Positions 8,677-17,587 of a DNA stretch of 64,000 nt are shown here, piece by piece. The notes under the pieces are model-generated. The model was not told the origin of the DNA. It did not search any database and saw nothing but the letters and a program-made list of their open reading frames with translations. Every line of letters starts with the position of its first letter. The first letter of the stretch is position 1. The stretch comes from Streptomyces klenkii (GTDB taxonomy: Bacteria > Actinomycetota > Actinomycetes > Streptomycetales > Streptomycetaceae), in NCBI RefSeq assembly GCF_003626645.1, contig NZ_RBAM01000005.1, positions 186,001 through 250,000 on the forward strand, read 5' to 3'. A program made the position numbers and the translations under genes.

Positions 8677-9675
8677 ATGGAGGGGACCGCCTCGGCACCG
8701 CCCGGCCCCGAGGGCCCGCCGCCGCGCGTGCGCCGCAAGGCCGCCCGGTGGGGCGCGGGCCTGCTCCTGGCGCTGGTGAGCGGGCCGCTGCTGTGCCGGG
8801 CCTGCGACGTGGACGGCGTCACGCCGATGCCCCAACTGCTGGCGTTCCTACCCTGGTTGCTCGCTCCCGCCGGGGCCGCACTGGTGCTCGCGGCAGGCAC
8901 GCGGTGGGTGGTGGGCTGCGCGTGGGGCCTGGCGGCGGTCCTCGGCACGCTGTACTTCCTGCCCCCGTACGAGGCGGGAGGGGCGGCAGCGTCCGGCCCG
9001 GAGGTGGCCCGGCTGCGCATCCTGACCGCGAACCTGGAGTTCGGCGGGGCCACGCCGGGCCTGCTGGAGGCCCTGCGGCGCGAGCGCCCGGACCTGGTCT
9101 CGGTGCAGGAGTGCTCCCCGGAGGAGTGCGCACCGGCGCTGGAGAGCCCGGGGCTGCGGGCCGCGTACCCGTACCGGATCGTCGTGGGCGGCGGCAGGGC
9201 GCAGGGCTCGGCGCTCCTCAGCCGCTTCCCCCTGGCGCCGGACGGCTCGGTGCGCGGGACGCTGGCGATGCCGCGGGCGCTGGTGCGGGTGGCGGGGGCG
9301 CGGCTGCTGTTCCAGGTGGCGCACCCGATGCCGCCGGTGGCGGGCGGGGTGGAGCTGTGGCGCACGGAGCTGGGCCGGGTCCGCGCCATGGCCGCGGCGC
9401 GCGGCGAGGCTCCCACGGTCATCGCCGGCGACTTCAACGCCTCGCAGGACCACGCGGCCTTCCGCGCCGTCCTGGACACGGGCGTCCGCGACAGCGCGGC
9501 CGCCGTGGGCCGCTCCCGCACCCCCACCTGGCCGTCCCTGACCGCTCCCCCGCTGGGCGCCCAGATCGACCACGTCCTCCTCAGCCCGTCCCTGGAACCC
9601 CGCAGCGCCCGCTTCCTGGACCTGACGGGCACGGACCACCGGGGGCTGGTGGTGGACGCGGTGCTGCACAGGTGA
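8677..9675 (+). CDS. endonuclease/exonuclease/phosphatase family protein, membrane-anchored
   Basis: 332 aa if it starts at ATG 8677; an in-frame ATG at 8629 has a worse context. Two or three hydrophobic segments (residues ~20-105) precede the catalytic domain. EEP-family motifs: LRILTANLEFGG (metal-binding Asn), LVSVQECSPEECA (Glu), VIAGDFNASQDH (Asp/Asn) and IDHVLLSP with TDHRGLVV (terminal His). The substrate could be nucleic acid, phospholipid or an inositol phosphate; such TM-EEP proteins are common in actinomycetes and few are characterised. The gene stands alone, divergent from mgtA and convergent with the next gene across a shared terminator. Confidence 0.85.
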   Translation: MEGTASAPPGPEGPPPRVRRKAARWGAGLLLALVSGPLLCRACDVDGVTPMPQLLAFLPWLLAPAGAALVLAAGTRWVVGCAWGLAAVLGTLYFLPPYEAGGAAASGPEVARLRILTANLEFGGATPGLLEALRRERPDLVSVQECSPEECAPALESPGLRAAYPYRIVVGGGRAQGSALLSRFPLAPDGSVRGTLAMPRALVRVAGARLLFQVAHPMPPVAGGVELWRTELGRVRAMAAARGEAPTVIAGDFNASQDHAAFRAVLDTGVRDSAAAVGRSRTPTWPSLTAPPLGAQIDHVLLSPSLEPRSARFLDLTGTDHRGLVVDAVLHR

Positions 9676-9712
9676 GGCGGGGGCCGAGCGGACCCGACCG
9701 GTCTCGCCGACG

Positions 9713-9756
9713 CGGTCCGGCGTTCCGTGGCTCCGGGGCCGCGGAACGCCGGACCG
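9713..9756. terminator. bidirectional terminator hairpin
   Basis: Bases 9713-9727 and 9742-9756 are a perfect 15-bp inverted repeat with a 14-base loop. It sits between two convergent stop codons (9675 and 9764), where a shared terminator is expected. Confidence 0.85.
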
Positions 9757-9763
9757 GAGCGCA

Positions 9764-11626
9764 TCAGCCGTTGTTCACCAGCGGCGTCCACGCGCCCGGG
9801 CCGTCGGCGTTGAGCCCGTCGTAGCGGGACGTCTCGCCGTCGGACCAGCGGACGACGAGGGCGTCCGGGCGGCCCGAGGCGGTGAGGTCGCCCGTGGTCA
9901 TGGCGGTGTCCGTCCAGGACGGGTTGGGGGCCTGGAGGCGGGTGCCCTTGCCGAGGTCCGTACCGGTGGTGGCGTACGAGCCGAGGGAGCCGTCGGACCA
10001 GCGGACGAGGAGGGCGCTGCGGTCCTGGCCCGCCGGGCGGGGGCTGCTGAGGGCGGTGGCGTACTTCCAGTACGAGCCGGCGTCCATCAGACGGCGCTCC
10101 GTGCCGGGGCCGGAGGGGCCGGCACCCGCGTACACGCTGAGGCTGCCGTCGACCCAGCGGACGGCCAGGTCCGCGGAGCGGTCCGTGGAGTCGTAGCGGC
10201 CCGCCGTGATCTGGGAGGCGTACTTCCAGAAGGAGCCGCCCGCGCCGAGGGTGTACTCGGGGCCCGAGCCGCCGGCCTGGAAGTCCTCGTAGTACGAGAG
10301 CTTGCCGGTGTCCCAGCGGACCATGAGGTCGGGCTTGCCGGAGCCGCTGAACTCGCCCGCCGTGACGGTCACGGCGCGCTTCCAGAAGCTGTCGGACCGC
10401 GCGAGCTGCTGCTCGGTGCCGAAGCCGCCGCGGCCGTCGCCCGGGTAGAGGCTGACCTCGCCGTCGCTCCAGATCGTCAGCAGGTCGTCGCGCCCGTCGC
10501 CGGTGAAGTCGGCGGAGACCAGGTGCTTGGCGTGCGTCCAGGTGGTGGCGGCGCCGGGGAGGCGGGCGCTGTCGGAGGGCCGCTGGTAGGCGGTGCGGAC
10601 GGGCGTGCGGTCGGCGATCGCGTCCTGGTAGAGGGCCTGTATCTCGCTGCCGAAGACGGGCGCGTAGCTGATCCAGTCCTCGCCGGTGAGGGTGCCGCCG
10701 CCGTTCCAGCCGCCGAGGCTGCCGACGATGTCGCCGGTGCGGGCCGCGGCGTCGTAGTTCGTGATCCACGGGCTGCCGGACGTGCCGCCGTAGAAGCCGC
10801 CGCACTTCATCTGGAGCTGGTGCTGACCGGACAGGCGCGACGTCGGCACGGTGCAGCTCAGCGCCCGCTGGTCGGTGTTGTGCGAGCCGGGGTAGCCGAC
10901 GACGGTGACGGTGCTGGTCCAGCGGGGCGTGGGGGTCAGCCGGAGACCACCGGTGCGGGTCTCGGCCTGCTCGCCGCGGGAGTTGGGGCCGAGGCGGGCG
11001 AAGCCGGCGTCCAGGTCGGAGTCGGGGCCGGTGCTGTTGCGGGTGTACCGCGGGTCGCTGAAGACGCGCTCCACGGGGAAGACGCCGTACGGCTGGTGGG
11101 CCGCGTCCAGGCCCTTGCGGTACTGCGGCACGAAGATCTGCTGGGTGCGCCCGGCGAGACCCTGGGCGCAGTGCCCGGCGGTGAGGACGAGGTTGCGGCC
11201 GGGGCTCTGTACGACGCTCGCGGTGCAGTACGTGGTCCCGGTCGGGTCGCTGCTGAAGAACGTGCCGACCATGGGTATGCCGTCGCCGTACGTTCCCTGG
11301 GGCGTGCCGGCCGGTGGCGCCGCGGCGACCGACGTGCGGGGGGCGGCCGTCAGCGCCCGCCCCGCGGACGGCGCCTTCCCCGCGTCGAGGGACTTCCCCG
11401 CTTCAACGGGCTTCCCCGCGCCGAGGGGCTTCGCCCCCGCCATGCGCTCGGCCGTCCAGTACGTCTCGGCCTTGCGGGCTGCCGCGGCTGCGGAGGGGGC
11501 GGGGGACGGGCCGGCCGGGGAGGGCGCGGCGGATGCCGTGGCGGCCGTGCCGCAGGTGACCAGGCCCACGGCTATGGCGAGGGTCCAGATCCGTCTGGAG
11601 GGCGACAACTGTCTGGAGGGCGACAA
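9764..11626 (-). CDS. secreted trypsin-like serine protease with C-terminal VCBS/FG-GAP-like repeats
   Basis: 620 aa from TTG at 11626, with GAGG four bases upstream; an in-frame stop just before it rules out an earlier start. A signal peptide spans about residues 12-34 (ending SAA), then a low-complexity linker with repeated GAGKP/EAGKS units. The peptidase domain has His152 (TAGHC), Asp206 (DLDAGFARL) and Ser283 (GGTSGSPW). From residue ~350 about five repeats of ~50 residues follow, each with a DFTGDGRDDLL-like or EFSGSGKPDLMVRW-like core and an aromatic strand, as in FG-GAP/VCBS propellers. It is probably exported and cuts extracellular protein, with the propeller binding substrate or surface. 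Confidence 0.88.
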   Translation of the reverse strand: MSPSRQLSPSRRIWTLAIAVGLVTCGTAATASAAPSPAGPSPAPSAAAAARKAETYWTAERMAGAKPLGAGKPVEAGKSLDAGKAPSAGRALTAAPRTSVAAAPPAGTPQGTYGDGIPMVGTFFSSDPTGTTYCTASVVQSPGRNLVLTAGHCAQGLAGRTQQIFVPQYRKGLDAAHQPYGVFPVERVFSDPRYTRNSTGPDSDLDAGFARLGPNSRGEQAETRTGGLRLTPTPRWTSTVTVVGYPGSHNTDQRALSCTVPTSRLSGQHQLQMKCGGFYGGTSGSPWITNYDAAARTGDIVGSLGGWNGGGTLTGEDWISYAPVFGSEIQALYQDAIADRTPVRTAYQRPSDSARLPGAATTWTHAKHLVSADFTGDGRDDLLTIWSDGEVSLYPGDGRGGFGTEQQLARSDSFWKRAVTVTAGEFSGSGKPDLMVRWDTGKLSYYEDFQAGGSGPEYTLGAGGSFWKYASQITAGRYDSTDRSADLAVRWVDGSLSVYAGAGPSGPGTERRLMDAGSYWKYATALSSPRPAGQDRSALLVRWSDGSLGSYATTGTDLGKGTRLQAPNPSWTDTAMTTGDLTASGRPDALVVRWSDGETSRYDGLNADGPGAWTPLVNNG

Positions 11627-11751
11627 AGGGCCTCATCGTGCTGGTGGGACAGGAACATGAACAGCTCAAAATGCGACTCATGTTCTACCAGAGGCCTCCG
11701 ACAGCGGCGCCGGGGCACCGGCCTCAGCACACCGGGTTCAGGACACCAGGC

Positions 11752-13002
11752 TCAGGCCACCGATCCCAGGCCCCGCCCCTTCCCCAGCTCCCGCTCCCGC
11801 CGCGGTTCGTGGTGGATCGGCGTGTGCGCGCCCGTCAGCGGGACGCCCGTGCCGCCGTGCCGGGCGGCGACGATCTCCGCCACGATGGACAGGGCCGTCT
11901 CCTCCGGGGTACGCGCGCCCAGGTCGAGGCCGATCGGCGAGCGCAGCCGGTCCAGCGCGCGCTCGGCGACTCCCGCCTCGCGCAGCCGCTCCAGGCGGGC
12001 CTCGTGCGTGCGGCGCGAGCCCATCGCGCCGACGTAGGCGACGGGCAGCCGCAGGGCGCGTTCCAGCAGCGGTACGTCGAACTTCGCATCGTGGGTCAGC
12101 ACGCACAGAACGGTCCGGGCGTCGAGCGCCCCCGCCGCCTGCTGGGCGTCGAGGTAGCGGTGCGGCCAGTCCACGGCGACCTCGTCCGCGCCGGGGAAGC
12201 GGCCCGTCGTCGCGAACACGGGCCGCGCGTCGCACACCGTCACGTGGTAGCCGAGGAACTTGCCGGCCCGTACGAGCGCCGCGGCGAAGTCCACCGCCCC
12301 GAAGACGATCATGCGCGGGGGCGGCAGGCACGACTCCACCAGGACCGTCACCGGATCCCCGCAGCGAGACCCGTTCACGTCGTCCGTGCCCGCCACGACC
12401 GTGCCCGTCCGGCCGGCGGCCAGCAGCGCGGCGGCCTCCGCGGCGACCGTACGATCCAGAACCGTACGGTCCGAATCCGTACGGTCCGAAGAGGCGGAGC
12501 GGCCCAGAGAGACGGAGCGGTCCTCCGGCTCCGTCCCCGCCAGCGTTCCCGCGTACGTCCCGTCCGCCCGGACCAGCAGCGCCCGCCCCAGCCACCCGTC
12601 CGGCCCGTCGGCCACGCGGGCCAGCGCCACCGGCTCCCCCGCCGTCACCGCTGTCAGCGCCTCGGCCAGGACCGCGCGCCCGCACCCGTCCGGCAGCACC
12701 GGGACGACCAGGACGTCGAGGGCGCCCCCGCAGGTCAGGCCCACGGCGAAGGCGTCCTCGTCCGAATAGCCGAATCGTTCCCGCACGCTCTCGCCGCTCT
12801 CCAGCGCGGCGCGGCACAGCTCGTACACCGCGCCCTCCACGCACCCGCCCGAGACCGAACCGACCGCCGTGCCCTCGGTGTCGACGGCGAGGGCCGCGCC
12901 CGGCTGCCGGGGCGCGCTGCCCTCCACGGCGACCACCGTGGCGACGGCGAACGCCCGCCCTTCCCCGCACCAGCGGTGCAGATCCTCGGCGATGTCCAGC
13001 AT
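11752..13002 (-). CDS. xdhC: XdhC/CoxI family molybdenum-enzyme accessory protein
   Basis: 416 aa from ATG 13002, with GAGGAG about 10 bases upstream. The N-terminal XdhC_CoxI domain has VVAVEGSAPRQPGAALAV, SVSGGCVEGAV and LTCGGALDVLV. The C-terminal Rossmann domain has MIVFGAVDFAAALVRAGKFLGY and AYVGAMGSRRTHEARLERL. Such proteins bind the molybdenum cofactor, promote its sulfuration and insert it into xanthine dehydrogenase. It is the last gene of the purine locus, 141 bases after the permease gene, and its leader holds a 9-bp tandem array. Confidence 0.9.
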   Translation of the reverse strand: MLDIAEDLHRWCGEGRAFAVATVVAVEGSAPRQPGAALAVDTEGTAVGSVSGGCVEGAVYELCRAALESGESVRERFGYSDEDAFAVGLTCGGALDVLVVPVLPDGCGRAVLAEALTAVTAGEPVALARVADGPDGWLGRALLVRADGTYAGTLAGTEPEDRSVSLGRSASSDRTDSDRTVLDRTVAAEAAALLAAGRTGTVVAGTDDVNGSRCGDPVTVLVESCLPPPRMIVFGAVDFAAALVRAGKFLGYHVTVCDARPVFATTGRFPGADEVAVDWPHRYLDAQQAAGALDARTVLCVLTHDAKFDVPLLERALRLPVAYVGAMGSRRTHEARLERLREAGVAERALDRLRSPIGLDLGARTPEETALSIVAEIVAARHGGTGVPLTGAHTPIHHEPRRERELGKGRGLGSVA

Positions 13003-13020
13003 GACGGCCCACTCCTCACG

Positions 13021-13119
13021 CGACGTACACGAGCTACACGACGTACCTGACCTACATGACCTACGCGATGTACATGACCTACACGACGTACATGGCTTAC
13101 GCGATATACATGACCAGCA
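13021..13119. repeat. eleven imperfect 9-bp tandem repeats between permease gene and xdhC
   Basis: Units of the type YGANSTACR (CGACGTACA, TGACCTACA, CGATGTACA and similar) run head to tail for 99 bases with exact 9-base spacing. The array fills most of the gap upstream of xdhC. The GTACA/TGTAC cores are partly palindromic. Confidence 0.9.
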
Positions 13120-13143
13120 CGGCCTACTTCATGTCGGCACGGC

Positions 13144-14604
13144 CTACTTGACGCCCAGCCAGCTCTCGATCGGGTGCAAGGCGAAATACGCCGTGAACAC
13201 CGCCGTCAGCACCCACATGAACACGCCCGGCTCGCGCCACTTCCCCTGCGCCGCCTTGATCGCCGTGAAGGCGATGACGCCCGCGCCGACGCCCGCCGTG
13301 ATGGAGTACGTGAACGGCATCAGCACCACGGTCAGGAACGCCGGTACGGCGACGGCCCGGTCGCCCCAGTCGACGTGCCGGGCGTTGCTCATCATCATGG
13401 CGCCGATGACGACGAGCGCGGCGGCGGCGACCTCGCCGGGCACGATGCGGGTCAGCGGGGTGAAGAACAGGCAGGCGGCGAAGAGCAGCCCGGTCACGAC
13501 GGACGACAGCCCCGTGCGGGCGCCCTCGCCGACCCCGGTCGCGGACTCGATGAAGACGGTCTGGCCCGACGCCCCGGCGACCCCGCCGATCGCGCCGCCC
13601 GCCCCGTCGACGAACAGCGCCGTGCTCAGCCCCGGCAGCCGGCCGCGGTCGTCCGTCAGCCGGGCCTCCGTCGCGACGCCGATGATCGTGGCCATGGCGT
13701 CGAAGAAGCCGGCCAGGACCAGCGTAAAAACGATCATCGCGACGCTCATGACGCCCAGCGACCCCCAGCCGCCGAACTCCACGTGCCCGAAGAGGGAGAA
13801 GTCCGGCATGGAGACGGCGCCGCCCTTGAGCGCGGGCGCGCCGTTCTGCCAGGCGGAGGGCGCGAGCCCGGCCGCGGAGTTGACGGCGACGGCCAGCACC
13901 GTGCCGACGACGATGCCGATGAGGATCGCGCCGGGGACGTCGCGCGCTTGCAGCATGAAGACGGCCAGCAGGGTGACGCAGAAGATCAGCACGGGCCAGC
14001 CGGCGAGCTCGCCCGCCGGGCCGAGCGTGACCGGCCCGCCGCCCTTGGAGGCGTGCACGAAACCGGCCTTGACCAGCCCTATCAGGGCGATGAACATGCC
14101 GATGCCCATGGTGATGGCGTGCTTGAGGGCGAGCGGCAGCGCGTTCATGATCAGCTCGCGCAGGCCGGTCACGGCCAGCAGCACGATCACCGCGCCGTAC
14201 AGCACGCACATCCCCATCGCCTGGGGCCAGGTCATGTGGGGCGCCACCTGGGTGGAGAGCACCCCGGAGACGCCCAGCCCGGCGGCCAGGGCGAGCGGGA
14301 CCCTGCCGAGGAAGCCCATTGCCAGGGTGCAGACCGCGGCGGCGAGCGCGGTGGCGGTGATCAGCCCGGTGTGGCCGAGCCGCTGCCCGGAGGCGTCGGG
14401 GCCGGAGAGGATCAGGGGGTTGAGCAGGAGGATGTACGACATCGCCATGAAGGTGGTGATGCCGCCGCGCACCTCCCGGCCGGGGGTGGATCCGCGCGCG
14501 CTGATGTGGAAGTAGCGGTCGGGCCAGGACCTTCCGGCGGGTGGCCGCGGGCCCGCGCCCGCGTTCGGCGCCGTGGAGGCCGGCTCCACGGATGGCTGGG
14601 TCAT
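13144..14604 (-). CDS. AzgA-like NCS2 purine permease
   Basis: 486 aa from ATG 14604, with GGAGAAGG six bases upstream. A polytopic membrane protein with the conserved opening GGITTFMAMSYILLLNPLIL, the SGQTVFIESATGVGEGARTG region and AALVVIGAMMM near the C-terminus. The length and the FMAMSYI motif point to the adenine/guanine/hypoxanthine (AzgA) branch rather than the xanthine/uracil branch. Proton-coupled import of purine bases fits its place between xanthine dehydrogenase and XdhC. A bulged hairpin at 14681-14717 separates it from the upstream subunit gene and may reduce read-through. Confidence 0.9.
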   Translation of the reverse strand: MTQPSVEPASTAPNAGAGPRPPAGRSWPDRYFHISARGSTPGREVRGGITTFMAMSYILLLNPLILSGPDASGQRLGHTGLITATALAAAVCTLAMGFLGRVPLALAAGLGVSGVLSTQVAPHMTWPQAMGMCVLYGAVIVLLAVTGLRELIMNALPLALKHAITMGIGMFIALIGLVKAGFVHASKGGGPVTLGPAGELAGWPVLIFCVTLLAVFMLQARDVPGAILIGIVVGTVLAVAVNSAAGLAPSAWQNGAPALKGGAVSMPDFSLFGHVEFGGWGSLGVMSVAMIVFTLVLAGFFDAMATIIGVATEARLTDDRGRLPGLSTALFVDGAGGAIGGVAGASGQTVFIESATGVGEGARTGLSSVVTGLLFAACLFFTPLTRIVPGEVAAAALVVIGAMMMSNARHVDWGDRAVAVPAFLTVVLMPFTYSITAGVGAGVIAFTAIKAAQGKWREPGVFMWVLTAVFTAYFALHPIESWLGVK

Positions 14605-14680
14605 GAGCTGCCTTCTCCGGGGTGTGGGTGGGTAGTGGCGTGCACGACCCGGGGGACGGCCCGAGACGAAGGGGCGGCAC

Positions 14681-14717
14681 GGCACCGGCCGCTGGGGGGC
14701 GCGCGGCCGGTGGTGCC
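14681..14717 (-). terminator. hairpin between xdh molybdenum subunit gene and permease gene
   Basis: Bases 14681-14692 pair with 14703-14717 as a 12-bp GC stem with a three-base bulge. It lies 14 bases downstream of the Mo-subunit stop in the transcribed direction, without a U-tract; a weak terminator or processing site is plausible. Confidence 0.45.
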
Positions 14718-14730
14718 CTGGGGGGAACTC

Positions 14731-17103
14731 TCAGGTTCCGGTGAGGTGTTCGGGCCGCACCGGCACCCTGCCCAGCGCCAGCCCGGTCGCCGCCCGGATG
14801 GCCGCGACGACGGCCGGGGTGGCGGACAGCGTGGGCGCCTCGCCCGCGCCGCGCAGCCCGTACGGGGCGTGCTCATCGGCGAGTTCGAGGATGTCCACGG
14901 GGATGGCGGGGGTGTCGAGGATGGTGGGGATCAGGTAGTCCGTGAAGGACGGGTTGCGCACCCGCCCGTCCGCGGAGACGACGATCTCCTCCATGACGGC
15001 GAGGCCCAGGCCCTGGGTGGTGCCGCCCTGTATCTGGCCGGCGACGGCCAGCGGGTTCATGGCCTTGCCGACGTCCTGGGCGCAGGCCAGCTCGACGACC
15101 TTGACGAGCCCGAGCTCGGTGTCGACGTCGACGACGGCGCGGTGGGCCGCGAAGGAGTACTGGACGTGGCCGTCGCCCCGGCCGGTGCGCAGGTCGAAGG
15201 GCTCGGTGGGCCGGTGCCGCCACTCGCGCTCGACGTCGATCACCTCGTCCTCCAGGACGTCGGCGAGGGCGGCCAGGACCTCGCCCGCTTCGGTGGTCAC
15301 CTTGCCGCCCTCCAGCAGGAGTTCGGCGTGCGCCCATGCGGGGTGGGAGGCGCCGAACCGGGCGCGGCCGAGGGCGAGCACCTCTTCCCGTACGAGGTGG
15401 CAGGCGTGGCGGACGGCGCCGCCCGTGACGTAGGTCTGGCGGGAGGCGGAGGTGGAGCCGGCCGAGCCGACGCGGGTGTCGGCGGGCTCCAGGACGACGC
15501 GGGTGACGCCGAGTTCGGTGCGCGCGATCTGGGCGTGGACGGTCACGCCGCCCTGACCGACCTCGGCCATCGCGGTGTGCACGGTGGCCACCGGCTGCCC
15601 GGCGACGGTTTCGAGCCGCACCCGGGCCGTCGAATAGTCGTCGAAGCCCTCCGAGAAGCCGACGTTCTTGATGCCGACCGCGTAGCCGACGCCGCGGACG
15701 ACGCCCTCGCCGTGCGTGGTGTTGGACAGCCCGCCCGGCAGCGCGCGGACGTCGGGGCCGCCCCCGGCGCTCTCCCACGGCCGCTCGGGCGGCAGCGGCC
15801 GGGCCTTGACCCGGCGCAGCAGCTCCGCGACGGGCGCGGGCGCGTCGACGACCTGCCCGGTGGGCATGACGGCGCCCTGGGCCATGGCGTTGCGCTGCCG
15901 GAACTCCACGGGGTCCAGGCCGAGGCGGTCCGCGAGCCGGTCCATCTGGGCCTCGTACGCGAAGCAGGCCTGGACGGCGCCGAAGCCGCGCATCGCGCCG
16001 CACGGCGGGTTGTTGCTGTAGAGCGCGACGGCCTCGACGTCGACGGCGTCGACCACGTACGGGCCGACGGCCAGGGACGCGGCGTTGCCGACGACGGCCG
16101 GGGAGGAGGAGGCGTAGGCGCCGCCGTCGAGGACGATGCGGGCCTTGACGTAGAGCAGCCGGCCGTCGCCGCTCGCCCCGTGCTCGTAGTGGAGCCGGGC
16201 CGGGTGGCGGTGGACGTGGCCGAAGAACGACTCGAAGCGGTTGTAGACCATCTTCACGGGCTTGCCGGTGCGCAGCGCGAGCAGGCAGGCGTGGGCCTGC
16301 ATGGACAGGTCCTCGCGGCCGCCGAAGGCGCCGCCGACGCCGGAGAGCGTCATGCGGACCTTGTCCTCGGGGAGGCCGAGGACGGGGGCGATCTGGCGCA
16401 GGTCGGCGTGGAGCCACTGGGTGGCGATGTAGAGGTCGACGCCGCCGTCCTCCGCGGGCACGGCGAGCCCGGACTCGGGGCCGAGGAACGCCTGGTCCTG
16501 CATGCCCACTTCGTAGTCGCCGGTGACGACGACGGCGGCGCGGGCCCGGGCGGCGGCGACGTCGCCGCGGACGACGGGCTGGCGGTGGACGATGTTGGGG
16601 TGCGGGACGTGGGCGGCGTGGCTGTCGTCGCGGCCGGGGTGCAGGAGGGGGGCGCCGGGGGCGGTGGCGCTCTCCTCGTCGTGGACGACGGGGAGTTCCT
16701 CGTAGGCGACGCGGATGCGGGCGGCGGCGCGGCGGGCGGTCTCGGGGTGGTCGGCGGCGACGAGGGCGACGGGCTCGCCGTGGTAGCGGACGACGCCGTC
16801 GGCGAGGACGGGGGTGTCCTGGATCTCCAGCCCGTAGCGGGTCGCGGCGGGCAGGTCGGCGTGGGTCAGCACCGCGTACACGCCCGGGGTGGCGAGGGCG
16901 CCGGAGACGTCGGTGGACAGGATCCTGGCGTGGGCGTGGGGGCTGCGGAGCGTGCAGCCCCACAGCATGTCCTCGTGCCACAGGTCGGAGGCGTAGGCGA
17001 ACTCGCCGGTGACCTTGAGCGTGCCGTCGGGGCGCGGGACGGACTCGCCGATGCCGCCGAGGGTGCCGGCGGCGAGGCCGGCGGGGGTGCGTGCGGTGGC
17101 CAT
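14731..17103 (-). CDS. xanthine dehydrogenase, molybdopterin-binding subunit
   Basis: 790 aa, starting one base after the FeS-subunit stop. Motifs in order: TGEFAYASDLWHEDMLWG and CTLRSPHAHARI in the hammerhead domain, GGAFGGREDLSMQAHACLLA (cofactor loop), NNPPCGAMRGFGAVQACFAYE (conserved Arg and cofactor contact), EVGQGGVTVHAQIA, and near the C-terminus LRGAGEAPTLSATPAVVAAI with the catalytic Glu. It oxidises hypoxanthine and xanthine to uric acid, passing electrons to the FeS and FAD subunits encoded just upstream. Full-length for the family. Confidence 0.92.
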   Translation of the reverse strand: MATARTPAGLAAGTLGGIGESVPRPDGTLKVTGEFAYASDLWHEDMLWGCTLRSPHAHARILSTDVSGALATPGVYAVLTHADLPAATRYGLEIQDTPVLADGVVRYHGEPVALVAADHPETARRAAARIRVAYEELPVVHDEESATAPGAPLLHPGRDDSHAAHVPHPNIVHRQPVVRGDVAAARARAAVVVTGDYEVGMQDQAFLGPESGLAVPAEDGGVDLYIATQWLHADLRQIAPVLGLPEDKVRMTLSGVGGAFGGREDLSMQAHACLLALRTGKPVKMVYNRFESFFGHVHRHPARLHYEHGASGDGRLLYVKARIVLDGGAYASSSPAVVGNAASLAVGPYVVDAVDVEAVALYSNNPPCGAMRGFGAVQACFAYEAQMDRLADRLGLDPVEFRQRNAMAQGAVMPTGQVVDAPAPVAELLRRVKARPLPPERPWESAGGGPDVRALPGGLSNTTHGEGVVRGVGYAVGIKNVGFSEGFDDYSTARVRLETVAGQPVATVHTAMAEVGQGGVTVHAQIARTELGVTRVVLEPADTRVGSAGSTSASRQTYVTGGAVRHACHLVREEVLALGRARFGASHPAWAHAELLLEGGKVTTEAGEVLAALADVLEDEVIDVEREWRHRPTEPFDLRTGRGDGHVQYSFAAHRAVVDVDTELGLVKVVELACAQDVGKAMNPLAVAGQIQGGTTQGLGLAVMEEIVVSADGRVRNPSFTDYLIPTILDTPAIPVDILELADEHAPYGLRGAGEAPTLSATPAVVAAIRAATGLALGRVPVRPEHLTGT

Positions 17104-17104
17104 G

Positions 17105-17587
17105 TCAGCCCGCCTCTCCGGCGCGGGCGGCCGCGAGGCGGACCGCGTCGAGGATCATCTCGTAGCCGGTACATCGGCACAGGTTGCCCGAGAGGGCCTC
17201 GCGGATGTCCGCGTCGGAGGGGTCGGGGTTGCGCCGGATGAGCTCGTCGGCGGCGACGACCAGGCCGGGCGTGCAGAAGCCGCACTGGACGGCGCCGGCG
17301 TCGGTGAACGCCTTTTGCACGACGGAGAGTTCCGCGCCGTCCTCCCCCGTGGCGAGCCCCTCGACGGTGACGACCTCGCGCCCCTCGACCTGCCCGGCGG
17401 CGACCAGGCAGGCGCAGACGGGCACGCCGTCGAGCCGGACCGTGCACGAGCCGCACTCGCCCTGCTCGCAGGCGTTCTTCGAGCCCGGCAGGCCGAGCCG
17501 CTCGCGCAGGACGTACAGCAGGCTCTCGCCCTCCCACACGTCGTCGGCCTGCCGCGGCCGGCCGTTGACCGTGAAGTTCACGCGCAT
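17105..17587 (-). CDS. xanthine dehydrogenase, (2Fe-2S)-binding subunit
   Basis: 160 aa. The start at ATG 17587 overlaps the end of the FAD-subunit gene by 10 bases. It holds two [2Fe-2S] sites: a plant-ferredoxin type site (NACEQGECGSCTVRLDG, with a fourth Cys in CACLVAAG) and a C-terminal helical site (QCGFCTPG and NLCRCTGYEMI). All eight expected Cys are present. It relays electrons from the Mo centre to FAD. The frame remains open far upstream, but only as a shadow of the neighbouring gene. Confidence 0.93.
   Translation of the reverse strand: MRVNFTVNGRPRQADDVWEGESLLYVLRERLGLPGSKNACEQGECGSCTVRLDGVPVCACLVAAGQVEGREVVTVEGLATGEDGAELSVVQKAFTDAGAVQCGFCTPGLVVAADELIRRNPDPSDADIREALSGNLCRCTGYEMILDAVRLAAARAGEAG

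Noticed and set aside
13021..13119. CRISPR array
   Set aside because: Units of 9 bases without spacers; no cas genes. The same holds for the 8-bp array at 8213 and the repeats at 39841-40225.
13174..17241. Plus-strand 1355-codon open frame across the permease and xdh genes
   Set aside because: Antisense shadow with no recognisable domain; permease and Mo-subunit motifs are on the minus strand.
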